From Hydrangea macrophylla (taxonomy: Eukaryota > Streptophyta > Magnoliopsida > Cornales > Hydrangeaceae), in NCBI GenBank assembly GCA_033977485.1, contig CM066988.1, positions 32,360,001 through 32,424,000 on the forward strand: a stretch of 64,000 nt of DNA, given 5' to 3'. The notes beneath the pieces were generated by a model. It did not search any database. It was not told where the DNA came from and saw nothing but the letters and a program-made list of their open reading frames with translations. Shown here piece after piece: positions 21,601 through 33,240 of the stretch (within the stretch, counting starts at the first letter, position 1; each line of letters opens with the position of its first letter). Made by a program: the position numbers and the translations under genes.

Positions 21601-22310
21601 GGTATGTTATAGAGTTGAACTACTGTCGAGTCTGTTCCCCTATCAAGACGTGTTATCGGTCTTAAAATGAATAAGACGCTAGTAATCGGATAATCGGTTT
21701 GATCTAAGGAGTTACCCTCATTGAACTCTAACTCGTTTACTGTTTATGACTTGTAATAACTTCAATAGTTGATACCCTGTTAGTATCTAACTCACTCAGC
21801 TTTCATTAAGCTGACGGCGTTTATGTCGCTGGACATTTTTACGTTCCAGCGCACCTCGATTATGATTATACAGGTGAAGGGCCCGCAGGAGAAGACTACC
21901 ATGCTAATGACGACGTCCCCGTGGAGAATTTTCCCGATGGAGTCCAGACCGAAGAAGACTACTACGCCGAGGACTACCTTTATGCTAACTGAAGACTAGA
22001 CTAGAATTGTAGCTAATTATCTTTACCGTTTTAGAAACCTTTTTTTGTAGTCAGGCATATGTTGTCTTGGCATTTGTACTTCCGCTGTCTTATATTATGA
22101 TTCGAGACTCTGATGTGTAATAGTTAGTAACTTCTGTTGACTTTGTGTTATGTTGTGATCAGAACCCAGACTCCATTCTTGTTACATTATTACTTCTTAT
22201 TGCTTAGTACTGCGTGGTGTGGACAATCATGTGACTTCACCTGTCGCTGCCTTTGGACCCAAAAAAGGAAATTTATTTTTCTCTATTTTTTGCCGTTCCG
22301 GGGCGTGACA

Positions 22311-22428
22311 TCTTTGGAGGTAAAGCTAACCTATAGGCGACCTTTCCCACGTGTTCAAGAATCTCGAACGGTCCGATGTAGCGGGGCGAAAGCTTCCCAT
22401 TCATCTGTCTGAATCTCACCACTCCTCT
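22311..22428 (-). pseudogene. pol: Element D integrase C-terminal fragment between A and B
   Basis: On the minus strand this reads RGVVRF, GKLSPRYIGPFEILE, VGKVAYRLALPPK, the GPY/F-type module also seen in A (19640-19750). At its right end it joins, across element B, the sequence at 50022 (VYPV). B's target duplication CCTCT (22424-22428) matches CCACT at 50022-50026. At its left end it is cut by A's LTR. Confidence 0.88.
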
Positions 22429-22666
22429 TGACAAGCGGGGCTATTTGTAAAATACAACTATGCTAGAATAAGTGTACAACTCCCTATTATATCTGTAATT
22501 TGTGTTACAATGCCAGTTTATATATAATGTGACAAATCTATGATGAGTTAGGTTGTATAGCTGTTATTTTGTGCAGATTGTTGTGTTGGTGTATGCATGA
22601 ATGAATAATAGAAAGAGGAATGAAGCTTAATTACAATCAAGATAATTCAAAGCTGAAATATAAAGT

Positions 22667-22775
22667 TTGAGCGATCGACGAGAACTCAAGTGATCGACCT
22701 TTCGATCAATCGAAGGATGCTCAAGCGCTTGAGGAATTCACAGTTAAAGCGATCGAATGAAGTTTGATCGATCGA
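22667..22775 (+). promoter_or_regulatory. Upstream palindrome array in B LTR
   Basis: Six 12-base units of GATCGA/TCAAGC type have centres at about 22672.5, 22691.5, 22707.5, 22726.5, 22750.5 and 22769.5 (steps 19, 16, 19, 24, 19). The fourth is the perfect palindrome TCAAGCGCTTGA. The TATA box CTATTTATATC follows at 22846. Confidence 0.8.
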
Positions 22776-22845
22776 ATATGCCTTTTATCCTAATTTTTTG
22801 TGCATGTAGCAGAGAGGAATTATTGTAACCCTAGCCTAGGTTTCT

Positions 22846-22856
22846 CTATTTATATC
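22846..22856 (+). promoter_or_regulatory. TATA box of B LTR
   Basis: CTATTTATATC, preceded by CCTAGCCTAGGTTTCT, with a GAGAGA leader about 65 bases on. It is conserved in the 3' LTR at 45052. Confidence 0.6.
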
Positions 22857-23270
22857 AGTTGTAAACACGTCCATAGGGACACCCACCTTTTGTTTCACAG
22901 TTTATAGAGAGAGCTAGAGAGTTTGTGTTTGGTTTTTGTAGGTTTAAAAGTTTGATAATGGTTTTCTTCAGATTTTGTAGCAAGTCTAATCTAAAGACTA
23001 CATTCTAGGTTTCGTATTATTAGTTATTTACATTCTACTAGTGAATCTCCGTAGTACAAGTAGTGGTAATCATAGTTCTGCATGTTAGTTTATTGTTAAA
23101 CCATAGTTTTTCAAAGTTTTATGATTAAAACATAACCAAATGGACCCTTAATGTTTTCATACATTAAAAATCAATCTATGGCACTCTAGACCATGTCTGA
23201 GTAGTCTTTGGGAGATTATGATGAAACAGTGATCTCCAGCCTCTGCCATCACCAAAATAAAAACTTGTGT

Positions 23271-23389
23271 TTGATCGATTGAAGATACGTCTATCGATCG
23301 AACCAGAGACATAGTCAAGCGATCGAAAACATTTCGATTGATTAAGAGATGATGATGCTCGATCGATCGAGAGCACGTCGATCGATCGA
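23271..23389 (+). repeat. Downstream palindrome array in B LTR, 19/25/19/25/19 spacing
   Basis: Six 12-base units have centres at 23276.5, 23295.5, 23320.5, 23339.5, 23364.5 and 23383.5. The last two are perfect TCGATCGATCGA; others are TTGATCGATTGA, TCAAGCGATCGA and similar. The 3' LTR copy lies at 45481-45603. Confidence 0.85.
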
Positions 23390-24035
23390 ACACTTAGATT
23401 CTTGAGATGATCCATTGCAGTATTTCTAGACTTTTTGTTTTTGAGATTTGTTATAAAAAATGTCCCTATATGCTCAGTTTATCAAAATAGTTTCTTAACT
23501 TTAAGCCTTAAGGCATTTTTCTTCAATAACTTTTGCAAACCACTTTGAATGCGTACACCATTCATAGTGCGAGTTCAAACTATTTGTTTAAACTGCATTC
23601 ATGTTTTTTATATCAATTATGATGATATAGTCCCGGTCATGAAAGGACTATTGAATCTTTATCTTTAGAAAAATACGAAATACTGTAGATGGATGTACAC
23701 CATCAAGAATTAATGACACTACATGGTAGATGGTGAGGTCACTGTGGATTCGTGTGATCCCAACGTTCCCCTTTTAAAAAGTAAAAAAAATCGTTTTAAT
23801 TATTGTTTTAGTTAATTGCTAGTTTAATTGCTTTACTTTAGTAGTTGTTAATTGTGGAACTTCGTGTTCTACACTTTATTTAAACATTGATTTTCTTTTT
23901 TCTTTTTGAGTTTAGTCTAAGTAACTTAAACCTTCTCTGTGGTATCGAATTGGTCTTACCAGAATACTACCTGCACGTCCACCTGCACTTGGGTGTTGCA
24001 CAAGAAGCGCACAAATTATTTTTGTGTCAAGTTTT

Positions 24036-24053
24036 TGGCGCCGTTGCCGGGAA
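24036..24053 (+). other. Primer-binding site of element B
   Basis: TGGCGCCGTTGCCGGGAA starts six bases after the LTR end. This sequence is characteristic of Athila-group elements and is commonly assigned to Asp tRNA. Confidence 0.8.
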
Positions 24054-24159
24054 GGCGACCAGCTATTGCTTAGACTACCTCACTCTTTCTTCATCTATTT
24101 CTGTTTTTCTTTTTCTTTTAGTTCTTTAGATATAAAATCTTCTTATATTTTACCCTTTT

Positions 24160-25983
24160 ATGTCCGATAATTCCATCGAGGGTATTTTCAAAAATCCACT
24201 CTACTCATCTGATTCCTCTAGTTCTATCAATCCTGTAGCCACACCTGCAGACTCCATAGGTGACAATCAAAGTGAAAATGGGGAGAATAGGGTTGTGACT
24301 ATTGATGATTTGTTGCATCCTTTGCGCGATCTCATGCAACATGAACATGCACCTATACCTTCTTGCATACTCATTCCACTACATGCAGGCGAATTCCAAT
24401 TTTGTAACGGAATGATTCAATTCCTTCCAACCTTTCATGGGATGGAAAGCAAGAAGGCATATATGCATGTCAAGGACTTTGAGGACGTCTACAAAATGTT
24501 CACCCAAAACTATCCTGTGGATGTCACACGCTTAATGCTTTTCCCTTTCACCTTGAAAGACAAAGCTAAATAATGGCTATTATCTCTCAAGCTAAATTCG
24601 TTCTTCCCTTGGTATGCGATGAGCACTGCGTTCTTAAAGAAATTTTTCCCCACCTCGCATGACCACTGAACTTAAACATCAAATAAATTCCTACAAACAA
24701 AAGAGCAATGAAACCTTCACTCAAACATGGGAGCATTTCAAAGATTTGCTTCTCTCATGCCCACATCACTAGTATGAGAAATGGCAAACCATTAGCTTCT
24801 TTTATGAAGGACTTAATGATGAAACAAAAAAATTAGTGGAAACCATGAGCGCAGGTGTATTTTCTAGCATGAACACCGAAGAGACTGAAGCCCACTTTGA
24901 GTGGTTGGTTGAACATGCTCACGAATGGTCTAACTCTGAAGACATTTCACGCACACAGTCATGAGGTGGAGAGGAAAAAATCAATTATTAGTTAAAAATT
25001 GAAGATCATCTAATGACAAAATACGAAGAGCTAGCAAAGAAAGTAGAGTTAGGGATGAAAGGAGAGAGTTCTAGGCAGGTTTTGCCTGAAGAACCATGCG
25101 GCACATGCAATATATTGGGACACATAACTCAATACTATCCCAATGTGCCATATTTTCAAGAACAAGCTCCCATGGAAATGAATGCCATGCAAGGGTACAG
25201 AGGGGCGGGGAATTCCTATAATAACAATAAAAAATTTCAGAATAATAACAATCGATGGAATCACCCCAATTTTGATTGGAAGAACGACGCTGGGACCCAA
25301 AAATCAATATAAAAAACAACCCTACAACAACAATCAATATCAAGGGCAATACAATAGGTAGTCTCAACATGCAATTCAATCAAAATAGATCTAACAACTA
25401 CAATCAAGCTCAACGCTCTAATAATCAACAGTCTCATGTATACGTACCACCGCATAAAAAGGTGCAAGAAGAAGAACCACTCACTAACTCAAACTTAATG
25501 CAGCAATTAATTCAAATGATGAGCAAGATGTCTGTGATGTTAGAGAGGATCGATGCTAGACAAGAGGGATCAGGAGGAACATTTCCTGCCCAACCGCTTC
25601 CAAACCCTAAGGGATACAATCATGGTCCCAATAATCAAGAACATGCTAAAGCCGTGACTACTCTGAGAAGTAGTAAGATTATACGGCAAAACATGCCTCT
25701 TCCTACACCTGAAGAGTATGAAGAGGATGAAGTGGTAAATAAAAAGGAACCATCCACCAATGAAAAGGAGCCATCTAATAACAATGAAACCACAGATTTA
25801 ACCAATGAAGCTCCTATAGAAGTAAAAAAAGTTGAGAAAAGGCCTGGAAAGGAGCCTATTAACAACGAATTACCAAAATGCCCTTTCCCTGCACCGTACC
25901 CTCAAAGGCTAAAAAAACCCAAAAATGAGATAAAGAATCAGGAGTTCTTGGAACTGTTCAAAAATAAACCTTCCACTCCTTGA
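24160..25983 (+). pseudogene. gag: Element B gag (broken)
   Basis: It starts MSDNSIEGIF at 24160 and includes the Athila gag core (FHGMESKKAYMHVKDFEDVY, LMLFPFTLKDKAK). A TAA at 24571-24573 interrupts before the conserved WLLSL, and several later stops follow to about 24990. The region 25013-25312 holds a knuckle remnant CGTCNILGHITQYYP, whose last Cys is missing. The region 25276-25983, in another frame, is the Asn/Gln-rich then Lys/Glu-rich C-terminal part (MQQLIQMMSKMSVMLERIDA, coiled-coil-like). It is non-functional. Confidence 0.85.
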
Positions 25984-27145
25984 TGCAATCAAACAAGTAC
26001 CAGCCTACGCTAAATATCTAAAAGATTTATGCACAGTCAAGAGGCGGTAGAGTGTGAAGAAACATGCCTATGTCGCTTTCCAAACAAGCACAATTATTCA
26101 AAAGTGCCTCCAAAACTCAAAGACCCTGGTGCTCCCACTGTCTCATATCAAATTGGTAATCAGATAATAGATAATGCACTCCTCGATCTAGGAGCGAGTG
26201 TAAACCTACTGCCATACTCAGTCTACAAACTAGGGTTAGGTGAACTCAAACCAACTCGAGTTGAATTATAATTGGCAGATAGGTTGGTGAAATACCCTAG
26301 AGGGGTATTGGAAGACGTCCTTGTACAAATAGACTCATTTATCTTTCCGGTTGATCTTCGAAGCAGTGAAGAATGAAGATTAGGAGATCCCAAAGAGGGA
26401 ACACTTTCGCTATCTAGGTTCAATGATCAGTAGAGACGGAGAGATTGGTGATGATGTGGCCCATAGAATTAAAGTGGGCTGGCATAAGTAGAGGAGTGCT
26501 TCTGGAGTATTATGTGATCGGAGAATACTAGCAAAATTAAAAGGAAAATTTTATAGGACAGCTATTAGGCTAGCTATGCTCTATGGGACAGAGTGTTGGG
26601 CAACTAAGAAATAACACATTAGCAAAGTGAGCATAGCGGAGATGAGGATGCTAAGATGGATGTGTGGTAAGACTAGGAAAGATAGAATTAGAAATGAGTA
26701 CATCCGAGAGACTATAGGAGTGACACATATTGAGGATAAGTTGAGGGAGAATAGACTTAGATGGTTCGGCCATGTGCAACGAAGACCTGTAGATGCACCT
26801 GTGCGAAAGAGTGATAAGATCGTAGTGCCTGGAATGGTTAGAGGGAGAGGCAGACCTCGACTGACTTGGGAATATATAGTGCAACAAGATATGAATATAT
26901 ATAATTTAAATGAGCATATAGCTCTTGATTGTGCAGAATGGAGAAAAAGGATTCATACAGCCGACCCCAATTAATTGGGACACAAGGCTTGGTTTGGTTT
27001 GGTTTGGTTTGGTTTGGTTTAGACACTGAACCTGTGTCCAATCTATGTGCACAAATCCCGGTGATATTCGGACATCCATTACTCAACACAATTGATGCCA
27101 TGATAAAAATAAGAAGTGGTATAATGTCGTATTCGAGAATATAAC
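25984..27145 (+). pseudogene. pol: Element B protease, interrupted by an RTE LINE fragment
   Basis: The active-site region GNQIIDNALLDLGASVNLLP keeps its Asp (Athila proteases use this D-L/T-G-A-S type). It is followed by YSVYKLGLGELKP. The frame is broken near 26270 and then cut at about 26357 inside the VDF...LDTEP segment. It resumes at 27021 (DTEPVSNLCAQIPVIFGHPL). About four codons seem lost at the insertion point. Confidence 0.82.
26357..27020 (+). mobile_element. 5'-truncated RTE-clade LINE fragment
   Basis: It contains only the C-terminal part of a LINE RT: FRYLGSMISRDGEIGDDVAH, FYRTAIRLAMLYGTECW, AEMRMLRWMCGKTRKDRIRN, LRWFGHVQRRPVDAPVRKSD and GRGRPRLTW, ending HTADPN. There are a few stops before 26620. 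It ends in six GGTTT units (26991-27020), fitting the short tandem-repeat tails of RTE LINEs. 5' truncation with a simple-repeat tail is the mark of target-primed insertion. Confidence 0.88.
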
Positions 27146-29199
27146 TTTCGAGGTCAAAGTCTTTTCAAATCCCCAACCTGAAGAATACGAGGATGAGGAA
27201 GAAGTAAACCTCATCGAGACTGTTATAGAGGATGAGGTTGATTTTTGTCGACTACAAAGATCCTTTGGAAGTAGTTGTGTCACAATTTGATGATATCTAT
27301 CAACCTAAAAACTCTACTCCACTGGATGCCGACTTAAATCAAACTTGCCTCATGATGGAAATGAAAGAGGAGGATGGAGCTGAATGTATATGGTTAAGAC
27401 CATATGAACCGTTGCCACCAAAAATAAAATTAGTTATGCCCTCGAATTTCCAATTTCCTAATTTGGAATTTAAGGAGCTTCCTAAGGAGCTCAAATACGC
27501 TTTCCTAGGGACTGAAAAGACGGACCCTATTATTATATCATCCACTTTAAGTCTTGAGCAAGAGGGTAAGCTAGTTCAAATGCTAAAACAACATAAGGGT
27601 GCATTGGGATAGACTATTGCTGACCTCAAAGGCAAAAGTCCATCCATTTGCACCTATAAAATATATTTGGAAGAGGACGCTATACCGTCATGACAAATGC
27701 AAAGGCCTCTAAATCCTAAAATGCAAGAAGTAGTTAAAATGTAAGTTTTAAAATTACTTGATGTTAGGATCATATATCCAATCTCTGATAGTCCTTGGGT
27801 TGGTCCAACCCAGGTGGTACCAAAGAAGGCAAACATAACTATCATTCCAAATAAAGACAGTGAATTAGTACCAACACGCGTCCCCACTGGTTGGCAGATG
27901 TGTATCGATTACCAAACATTGAATACTATGACTCGGAAAGACAACTTTCCTTTGCCATTTATGGACGAAATCCAAGAACGAGTGGTGGGTCATAAGTATT
28001 ACTACTTTTTAGACAAATATAGTGGTTATAACCAGATCGAAATCACTCCTGAAGATCAGGAGAAAATGACTTTTACATGTCCATTAGGTACTTTCGCCTA
28101 TCGTCGTATGCCTTTGGCCTGCGTAATACACCTGCTACCTTTCAATAGTGCATGTTAAGTATCTTCAGTGACATGGTCGAACAAATACTCGAAGTCTTCA
28201 TGGATGATTTTTCTGTGTTCTGTCATAGTTTTGAGAAATGTCTTGAAAACCTTGAACAGGTGTTAGCACGATGTAAGGACAAACACTGGGTGTTAAACTG
28301 GGAGAAGTGTCACTTCATGGTGACTAAGGGAATAGTCCTCGGCCATATAATCTCCGATGAAGGTATCCAAGTGGATAAAGCCAAAATCGACATTATCTCG
28401 AATCTATTTATTCCCCGTATAGTTAAAGACATTCGTTCTTTCTTAGGGCATGCAGGATTCTATCGTTGATTTATTTAGTATTTTAGTGTAATCTCCCGAC
28501 CACTATGTAAACTGCTCGTTAAAGACACCATTTGAGTGGTCGAAAAGCTGCCAAAAATCTTTTGATGCACTAAAAGAGCTCCTTACCTCCGCACCAATAA
28601 TCCATGCACCCGACTGGAGTTTTCCTTTTGAACTGATGTGTGATGCTAGAGACTACACTATTGGCCAGTTCTAGGACAGAGGAAGGATAATAAGCCTTAC
28701 GTTATTTACTATGCCAGTCGAATGCTGAACGAACCTCAAATGAATTATACAACTGCTAAAAAAGAGCTACTGGCCATAGTTTTAGCCTTGGACAAATTCA
28801 AGTCTTATTTAATAGGGTCACCAATTGTCTATTTTACAGACCACTCGGCCCTCAAATACTTGTTATCCAAGAAAGACACAAAATAAAGGCTTATTCGCTA
28901 AATACTCCTACTCCAAGAGTTTGATCTCATAATCAAAGATAAGAAGGGAGTAGAGAATATGGTTGGGGATCATTTATCTTGGTTAAATTTTGTTGACAAC
29001 ATTGAACCACAACCTATCAAGGCTGAATTCCTAGATGAGAAATTGATGGCTGTATCTGCTCTACCATGGTATATAGATATCATAAATTATCTAGTCACGG
29101 GAGAAACCCCCGGGCATTGGTCATATCAGGATAGGAAAAGATTTCTCTTATTCACGCGACACTTTTTCTTTGATGACCCGTACCTATTTAAGTATTGCA
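27146..29199 (+). pseudogene. pol: Element B pol, part 1: RT and RNase H
   Basis: The order is the linker (FPNLEFKELPKELKYAFLGT), RT with LITISDSPWV, WQMCIDYQTLNTMTRKDNFP, FMDEIQERV, YSGYNQI and an intact FMDD active site (28197-28208), then LGHIISDEGIQVDKAKID and SFLGHAGFYR. RNase H follows (SFDALKELLTSAPI, FELMCDARDYTIG, MNYTTAKKELLAIVLALDKF, FTDHSALKYLLS). It then reaches VGDHLSWL and the start of the integrase region, DDPYLFKYC, where copia element C begins at 29200. Several stops and frame changes are present. Confidence 0.88.
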
Positions 29200-30682
29200 T
29201 GTTGGGTTTGTGCCTCAAACCATTACTTTATGTATGAGACATTGACATTTTAGTATATGGATATCATCTTTACATTTCATTGTGTATGTTTCTTTCATGA
29301 GATAATTGCTAATCCTTAAGTATCATAGTAAGTAATTCGTGTGTGTATGAGATGCATACAAGTGAGATACGAATTAATATTCTTTGATACTTAGAGCTAG
29401 CCATAGTGGATGATGAGACTGGACATCTCATCAGGTTTACACTGTAGCATGATTAACTACCATTGGATGGAGTGATTAATCTCAATCACTAGAGTGTAAC
29501 TCTTAGTTAATATGCTAGTGCTTATAGTGCATTGACGGACCTGAGATTTCCTATTAACACTCAAGACTGTCAAATAGTCCATAGAAACTCATAACTTGTA
29601 TAAGGTACATGTTCTTAATCTTGAGACGATAATGGACACAAACTATGGATATGGATGCTTTGACTTACCAATTAGTGAGGTCGATAAAAGATCAACACAT
29701 GGGTATCTTGGGTATGTCATGTTCACAGGGTTGTGAACATATATTTTCAAGATAGAATCTACCCTCTGATTCAGAGTAAGCATTCCCTTAAGAATGTCAC
29801 CAAGTTGATTACTGAGAACTGCAGTCTTGTTGATAGTAGTTATCAACATGTTTGGTAATCATGAGGGTGAATGGGACTCAACGAATACAAGAAGTATTCA
29901 TGATTCAGGTTGACAGTAAGAGTTATCCGACTACTTGAATATGATTACGAATGCTGAAGGAAGAGGGGTATTAGTACACCATATAAGTCTAGTTATTGCT
30001 TCGGAGATGTTCTTTTGTGTTGGAGTTCAGTTATCATTTTATAAAGGAGTAAACGTTAACTGACCAGTTAGTTTGTTTGCTGATCTAAGAGTTTAGTCAT
30101 GGGAATTAACAACTGGTCTGAGCCAACAATAAAGAGCCTAGGAGGACCCACTCTTAGCTCCGTTAGGATGCCTGGAAAGGCACAAGAGGATCTTGTCATG
30201 ACAGGTTCGATTGATGGAACAGGTTTTGATCGATTGAAGTCTAGGCAAGTTCGAGCAATCAAAAGTTTGATCGATCGAAGCCACTTCGATTGGTTGAAGG
30301 TTAAAGTAAGTTTAGGAAATCTAAAAATAGGGCAGCTACGTACAGGGTTTAATAATCATCATTTTTTTATACGAAAGCTGCAAAACGTATTTAGGGCTTC
30401 CCAAACCTTCTTATCCTCCTTATTAGAGATCCCACCATCTCTAGTCTCTCCAAGAAGCATATGCAGAAGTCATAAGGGTGAAGACAACCTAGTGAAGGCT
30501 ACTACATCACCAAGGTTGAAGATTTCAGAATTAAGTTCAAGACCTGAACTATATTTCTTCTCCCTCTTATTAGTACGCATCTATAGAATTAACGGGTAGT
30601 AGATCTGAGCATACCAATAAGTTTTTGTAACCCAATATTTCCGCTGCGCATTTAAAATAATTTAAAACCTATTTTTCCTTCA
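29200..30682 (+). repeat. C 5' LTR (1483 bp)
   Basis: It starts TGTTGGG and ends CTTCA. A palindrome array of five GATCGA-type units lies at 30207-30297 (steps 19, 25, 16, 19), before a decayed TATA (ctaaaaatag, 30321). It lacks one unit that is present in the 3' LTR. Confidence 0.88.
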
Positions 30683-30684
30683 AT

Positions 30685-30696
30685 TGGTATTAGAGC
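30685..30696 (+). other. PBS of element C
   Basis: TGGTATTAGAGC, one mismatch from the initiator-Met PBS TGGTATCAGAGC, two bases after the LTR. Confidence 0.8.
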
Positions 30697-32373
30697 CACG
30701 CTTGTTTGGATATATAGCTGCGTTTGGAACACTAGTTTTGGTTTGTAAGCTGATTTTAGGATTATTTTTTAAATTACATCATCACATATCTATTTCTATA
30801 GTGTTTACACAGTAGAATACAAATTTGTGATTGTATTGGATGCATGATGGATTCGATTGATCGAAGTAGACTCGATCGATCGAACTTCGTATGTTCTCAA
30901 GTGATCGAACTAGTTTCAATCGATCGAACTTTGGTTATATTCAATCGATCGAATGGTGTTCAATCGATCGAAAGAGATTCTCTGTCCAGGTGTTCAGTTA
31001 ACAGTTTTAAAGATTTTAAAATATATATACTTTAATTTTTAATTATTCTGTGAAAAGTTTTTCAAACCTTTGTGTGGAACTGAAAGTTCAATCGATTGAA
31101 CTATGTTCAATCGATCGAACCTTTGTCGATTGATCGAAGTGTGATAGAGAAGTGAGATGCTATTTTGAGTTCTAATTCAGTGCATAAAGAGTTTATGTAC
31201 TGTGTGAATCAATTAAGGGTTCCAATGAATATATAAATTTGTTATATATGTGGATGTGCGTATCTTTTTGCAGCAAGATTAATCTTCTATCTCCCATGGC
31301 ACCAAGATCAAAGTTTTAATTTTATATTAAGATGTTTGTGATTGGTGGATGATTGTAAATTATACTTATTGTTAGTTTGGTTTTAAGGCATGTGTAAAGG
31401 GCGTTGCGACTTCAATCATACGAAAAGGAAAGTCGCACCGGTTTCCCTAGCCTTCTTTATTTTCTTGTTAATTTCTATTTCTAGATAAATTGTAAGCTTT
31501 GAAAGAAGCATAGGAGCAATGTAATAGAATTAGAATATACATGAAGACGGAGGAGCAAGCCATTGTCCATGAAGATGGAGCTGGAGGCGATCAAACCAAG
31601 GAAGAGGTTCTATGGAGTTAGAGCCATGGGAGATAGAGGCATATAAATGCCTTCGTTTCAATTTTAGTTTTTTTGTTTAATGTGCTTGGTTGTGATTGGC
31701 ATTTAATCATATTGTTACTACTTGCATGCATGTAAAACAAGTTTTCTAAAATAAAATTAAAAAACTGTTTCAACGCATTAGTAAACATTGGATGTTTATG
31801 GGTAATGTGTAGAAACAATTTTTCCAGAAGCGAAATCCTTATTTGCTAAATCTAGTGGGAGAGGGTCTTACCATAACACCCACGATCTTCCATTAATGGT
31901 TCATTATAAGATGAGTAGTGCATTCTGTGTCACCTCGCCAGGGGTGATCATTCCACACGGAGGGTACACTACTCATTGGTTACTAGATGTGAACTTCCTA
32001 TAGATAGGATCAATCAGACGTGTTAGAGGGTGAGCACCACACGGAGGCGCTACTTGAGGCAGTTGTGATTGGATCCTAGTTAATGGTACACACTAGCTAA
32101 GCTATGGATAAGGGATCCACACAGGGCATTATTCAGATACTTAGAGATCAAATAGGTTCAAAAGTCATAACTTGTTTTGTAAGAGTTACATAGCAGACAA
32201 GTCATGATTAATCAAAAGATTGAGTATTGACCACCACACGGAGGCTATACTCTTTTATTTTGATATTCCGGCAACTTTGTTTTAAATAAGAGTTTTAAGG
32301 ATTCTTTTATTTCAAAATTGTCAAATTCTAATATCCACATATATTTTGTCTTTTGATTTTTTAGTAAATCATA
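30697..32373 (+). other. C leader with palindrome array and CCACACGGAGG repeats
   Basis: Six 12-base palindromic units with centres 30858.5, 30877.5, 30902.5, 30921.5, 30946.5 and 30965.5 (steps 19, 25, 19, 25, 19). Three more lie at 31088-31137 (steps 19, 19). Later CCACACGGAGG recurs at about 31952, 32037 and 32231, with a decayed copy at 32117. No ORF is supported. Confidence 0.75.
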
Positions 32374-33240
32374 ATGTCGGGATCTATATTTAGTCCACTT
32401 GCCACCATACTCACTCAAAACAAGTTAACTGAAAATAACTACACTGAATAGAAATGAAACCTTGACATCGTCTTAACTGTGGAGGATCACATATATGTCC
32501 TCACCACCCTATGCCCCGAAGAACCTGCAGTAAATGCTTCGGCAGCTGCCAGACGCGAGTTCGCTAAATGGAAAAAGTCGAATGGAATGGCCCGTTGCTA
32601 CATTCTGGCCTCAATGGCTAGTGTGTTCCAACAGCAATTCTAGTCGAAACAATTCTGCTAGTGACATTATCGCATCCCTAAAAAAGATGTTTGGGGAGCA
32701 TGGCAAGCCTGCCAGGCAGGTAGCTATGCAGAAGATAATGAGTGCAAGGATGTAGGAAGGGACTCCAGTCAAAGAACATGTTTAAAAATGATTGGTTATT
32801 TAAACGAGCTAGAGACCCTAGGTGCCAACATCGATGCACAGACCCAAGTTGATATGATCCTCAATATGCTATCACCGTGATTCACTCAATTTAAACTGAA
32901 TTATAATATTAATCAAATGGATTTTTTAATGAGCAAATTAATGAGTTCTTTACTGGCAGTAGAAGAAGTGATCAAACCTGGGGGCAACGTTCTGAACATT
33001 GAGAAAAGCTGTTCTTCTTCCCAATCTATGCCGAAAGGTAAGAAATAAAGAAGAATGCTGGCACTGGTGGTCCAAGTGTTGGACCGGTCCCTAAGATTTC
33101 AAAATCCAAGGGAAAAGGAAAGGGAAAAGGGAAGGTGGGTGTCTAAGGCAAAGGAAAGTGTTTCCAATGTGAGGAGAAGGGCCAATGGAAGAGGAACTAT
33201 CCAGAATTCTTAGTTACAAGAGTTCAAGGTATGATTGAAT
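32374..33240 (+). pseudogene. gag: Element C gag (broken)
   Basis: It begins ATG at 32374 (MSGSIFSPLATILTQNKLTE). A copia gag domain follows (LDIVLTVEDHIYVLTTLCPE, ARCYILASMASVF) with several stops and frame changes. Near 33155 a nucleocapsid knuckle reads CFQCEEKGQWKRNYP, where the His and the last Cys of CX2CX4HX4C are replaced. Non-functional. Confidence 0.82.

Larger units (their letters stand above)
1..22310 (+). mobile_element. Element A: Ty3/gypsy chromovirus (Tekay-like), 5' end outside window, interrupted by E
   Basis: The element reads pre-gag acidic ORF, gag with two CCHC knuckles, protease, RT, RNase H, integrase, a chromodomain-like tail, polypurine tract and 3' LTR. Protease-RT-RNaseH-INT order defines Ty3/gypsy, and the C-terminal VKVQWKHHDEGEASWE segment is of the type seen in plant chromoviruses. 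Its 3' LTR ends TGACA at 22310 and is followed by a reversed integrase (element D), so A is inserted in D. E splits A's protease at 5471/16755. A 4-base insertion, an A-run frameshift, a nonsense codon and a mutated RT active site make it defective. The 5' LTR and PBS lie left of the window. Confidence 0.85.
20066..22310 (+). repeat. Element A 3' LTR (2245 bp)
   Basis: It starts TGTAATACCC and ends GGGGCGTGACA. It contains, in order: five CAATCGATTG palindromes (20170-20256), a TATA box (20317), a GA-rich leader (20470-20560), donor-like CCAAG/GTGAGT at 20621, ten further palindromes (20750-20958), and a degenerate tandem repeat (21270-21600). No gene. Confidence 0.88.
22429..24029 (+). repeat. 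Element B 5' LTR (1601 bp)
   Basis: It starts TGACAAGCGG and ends TTTGTGTCA. It holds a palindrome array upstream (22667-22775) and downstream (23271-23389) of a TATA box at 22846. The 3' LTR without element F is 1602 bases. No gene. Confidence 0.9.

Noticed and set aside
23271..23389. RNA hairpin array formed by neighbouring palindromes
   Set aside because: The 19-base step would allow 12-bp stems with 7-base loops. However, changes in paired units of B's upstream array are not compensatory and look like direct repeats (GATCGA half-sites), so a DNA-binding array is preferred. Not fully excluded.
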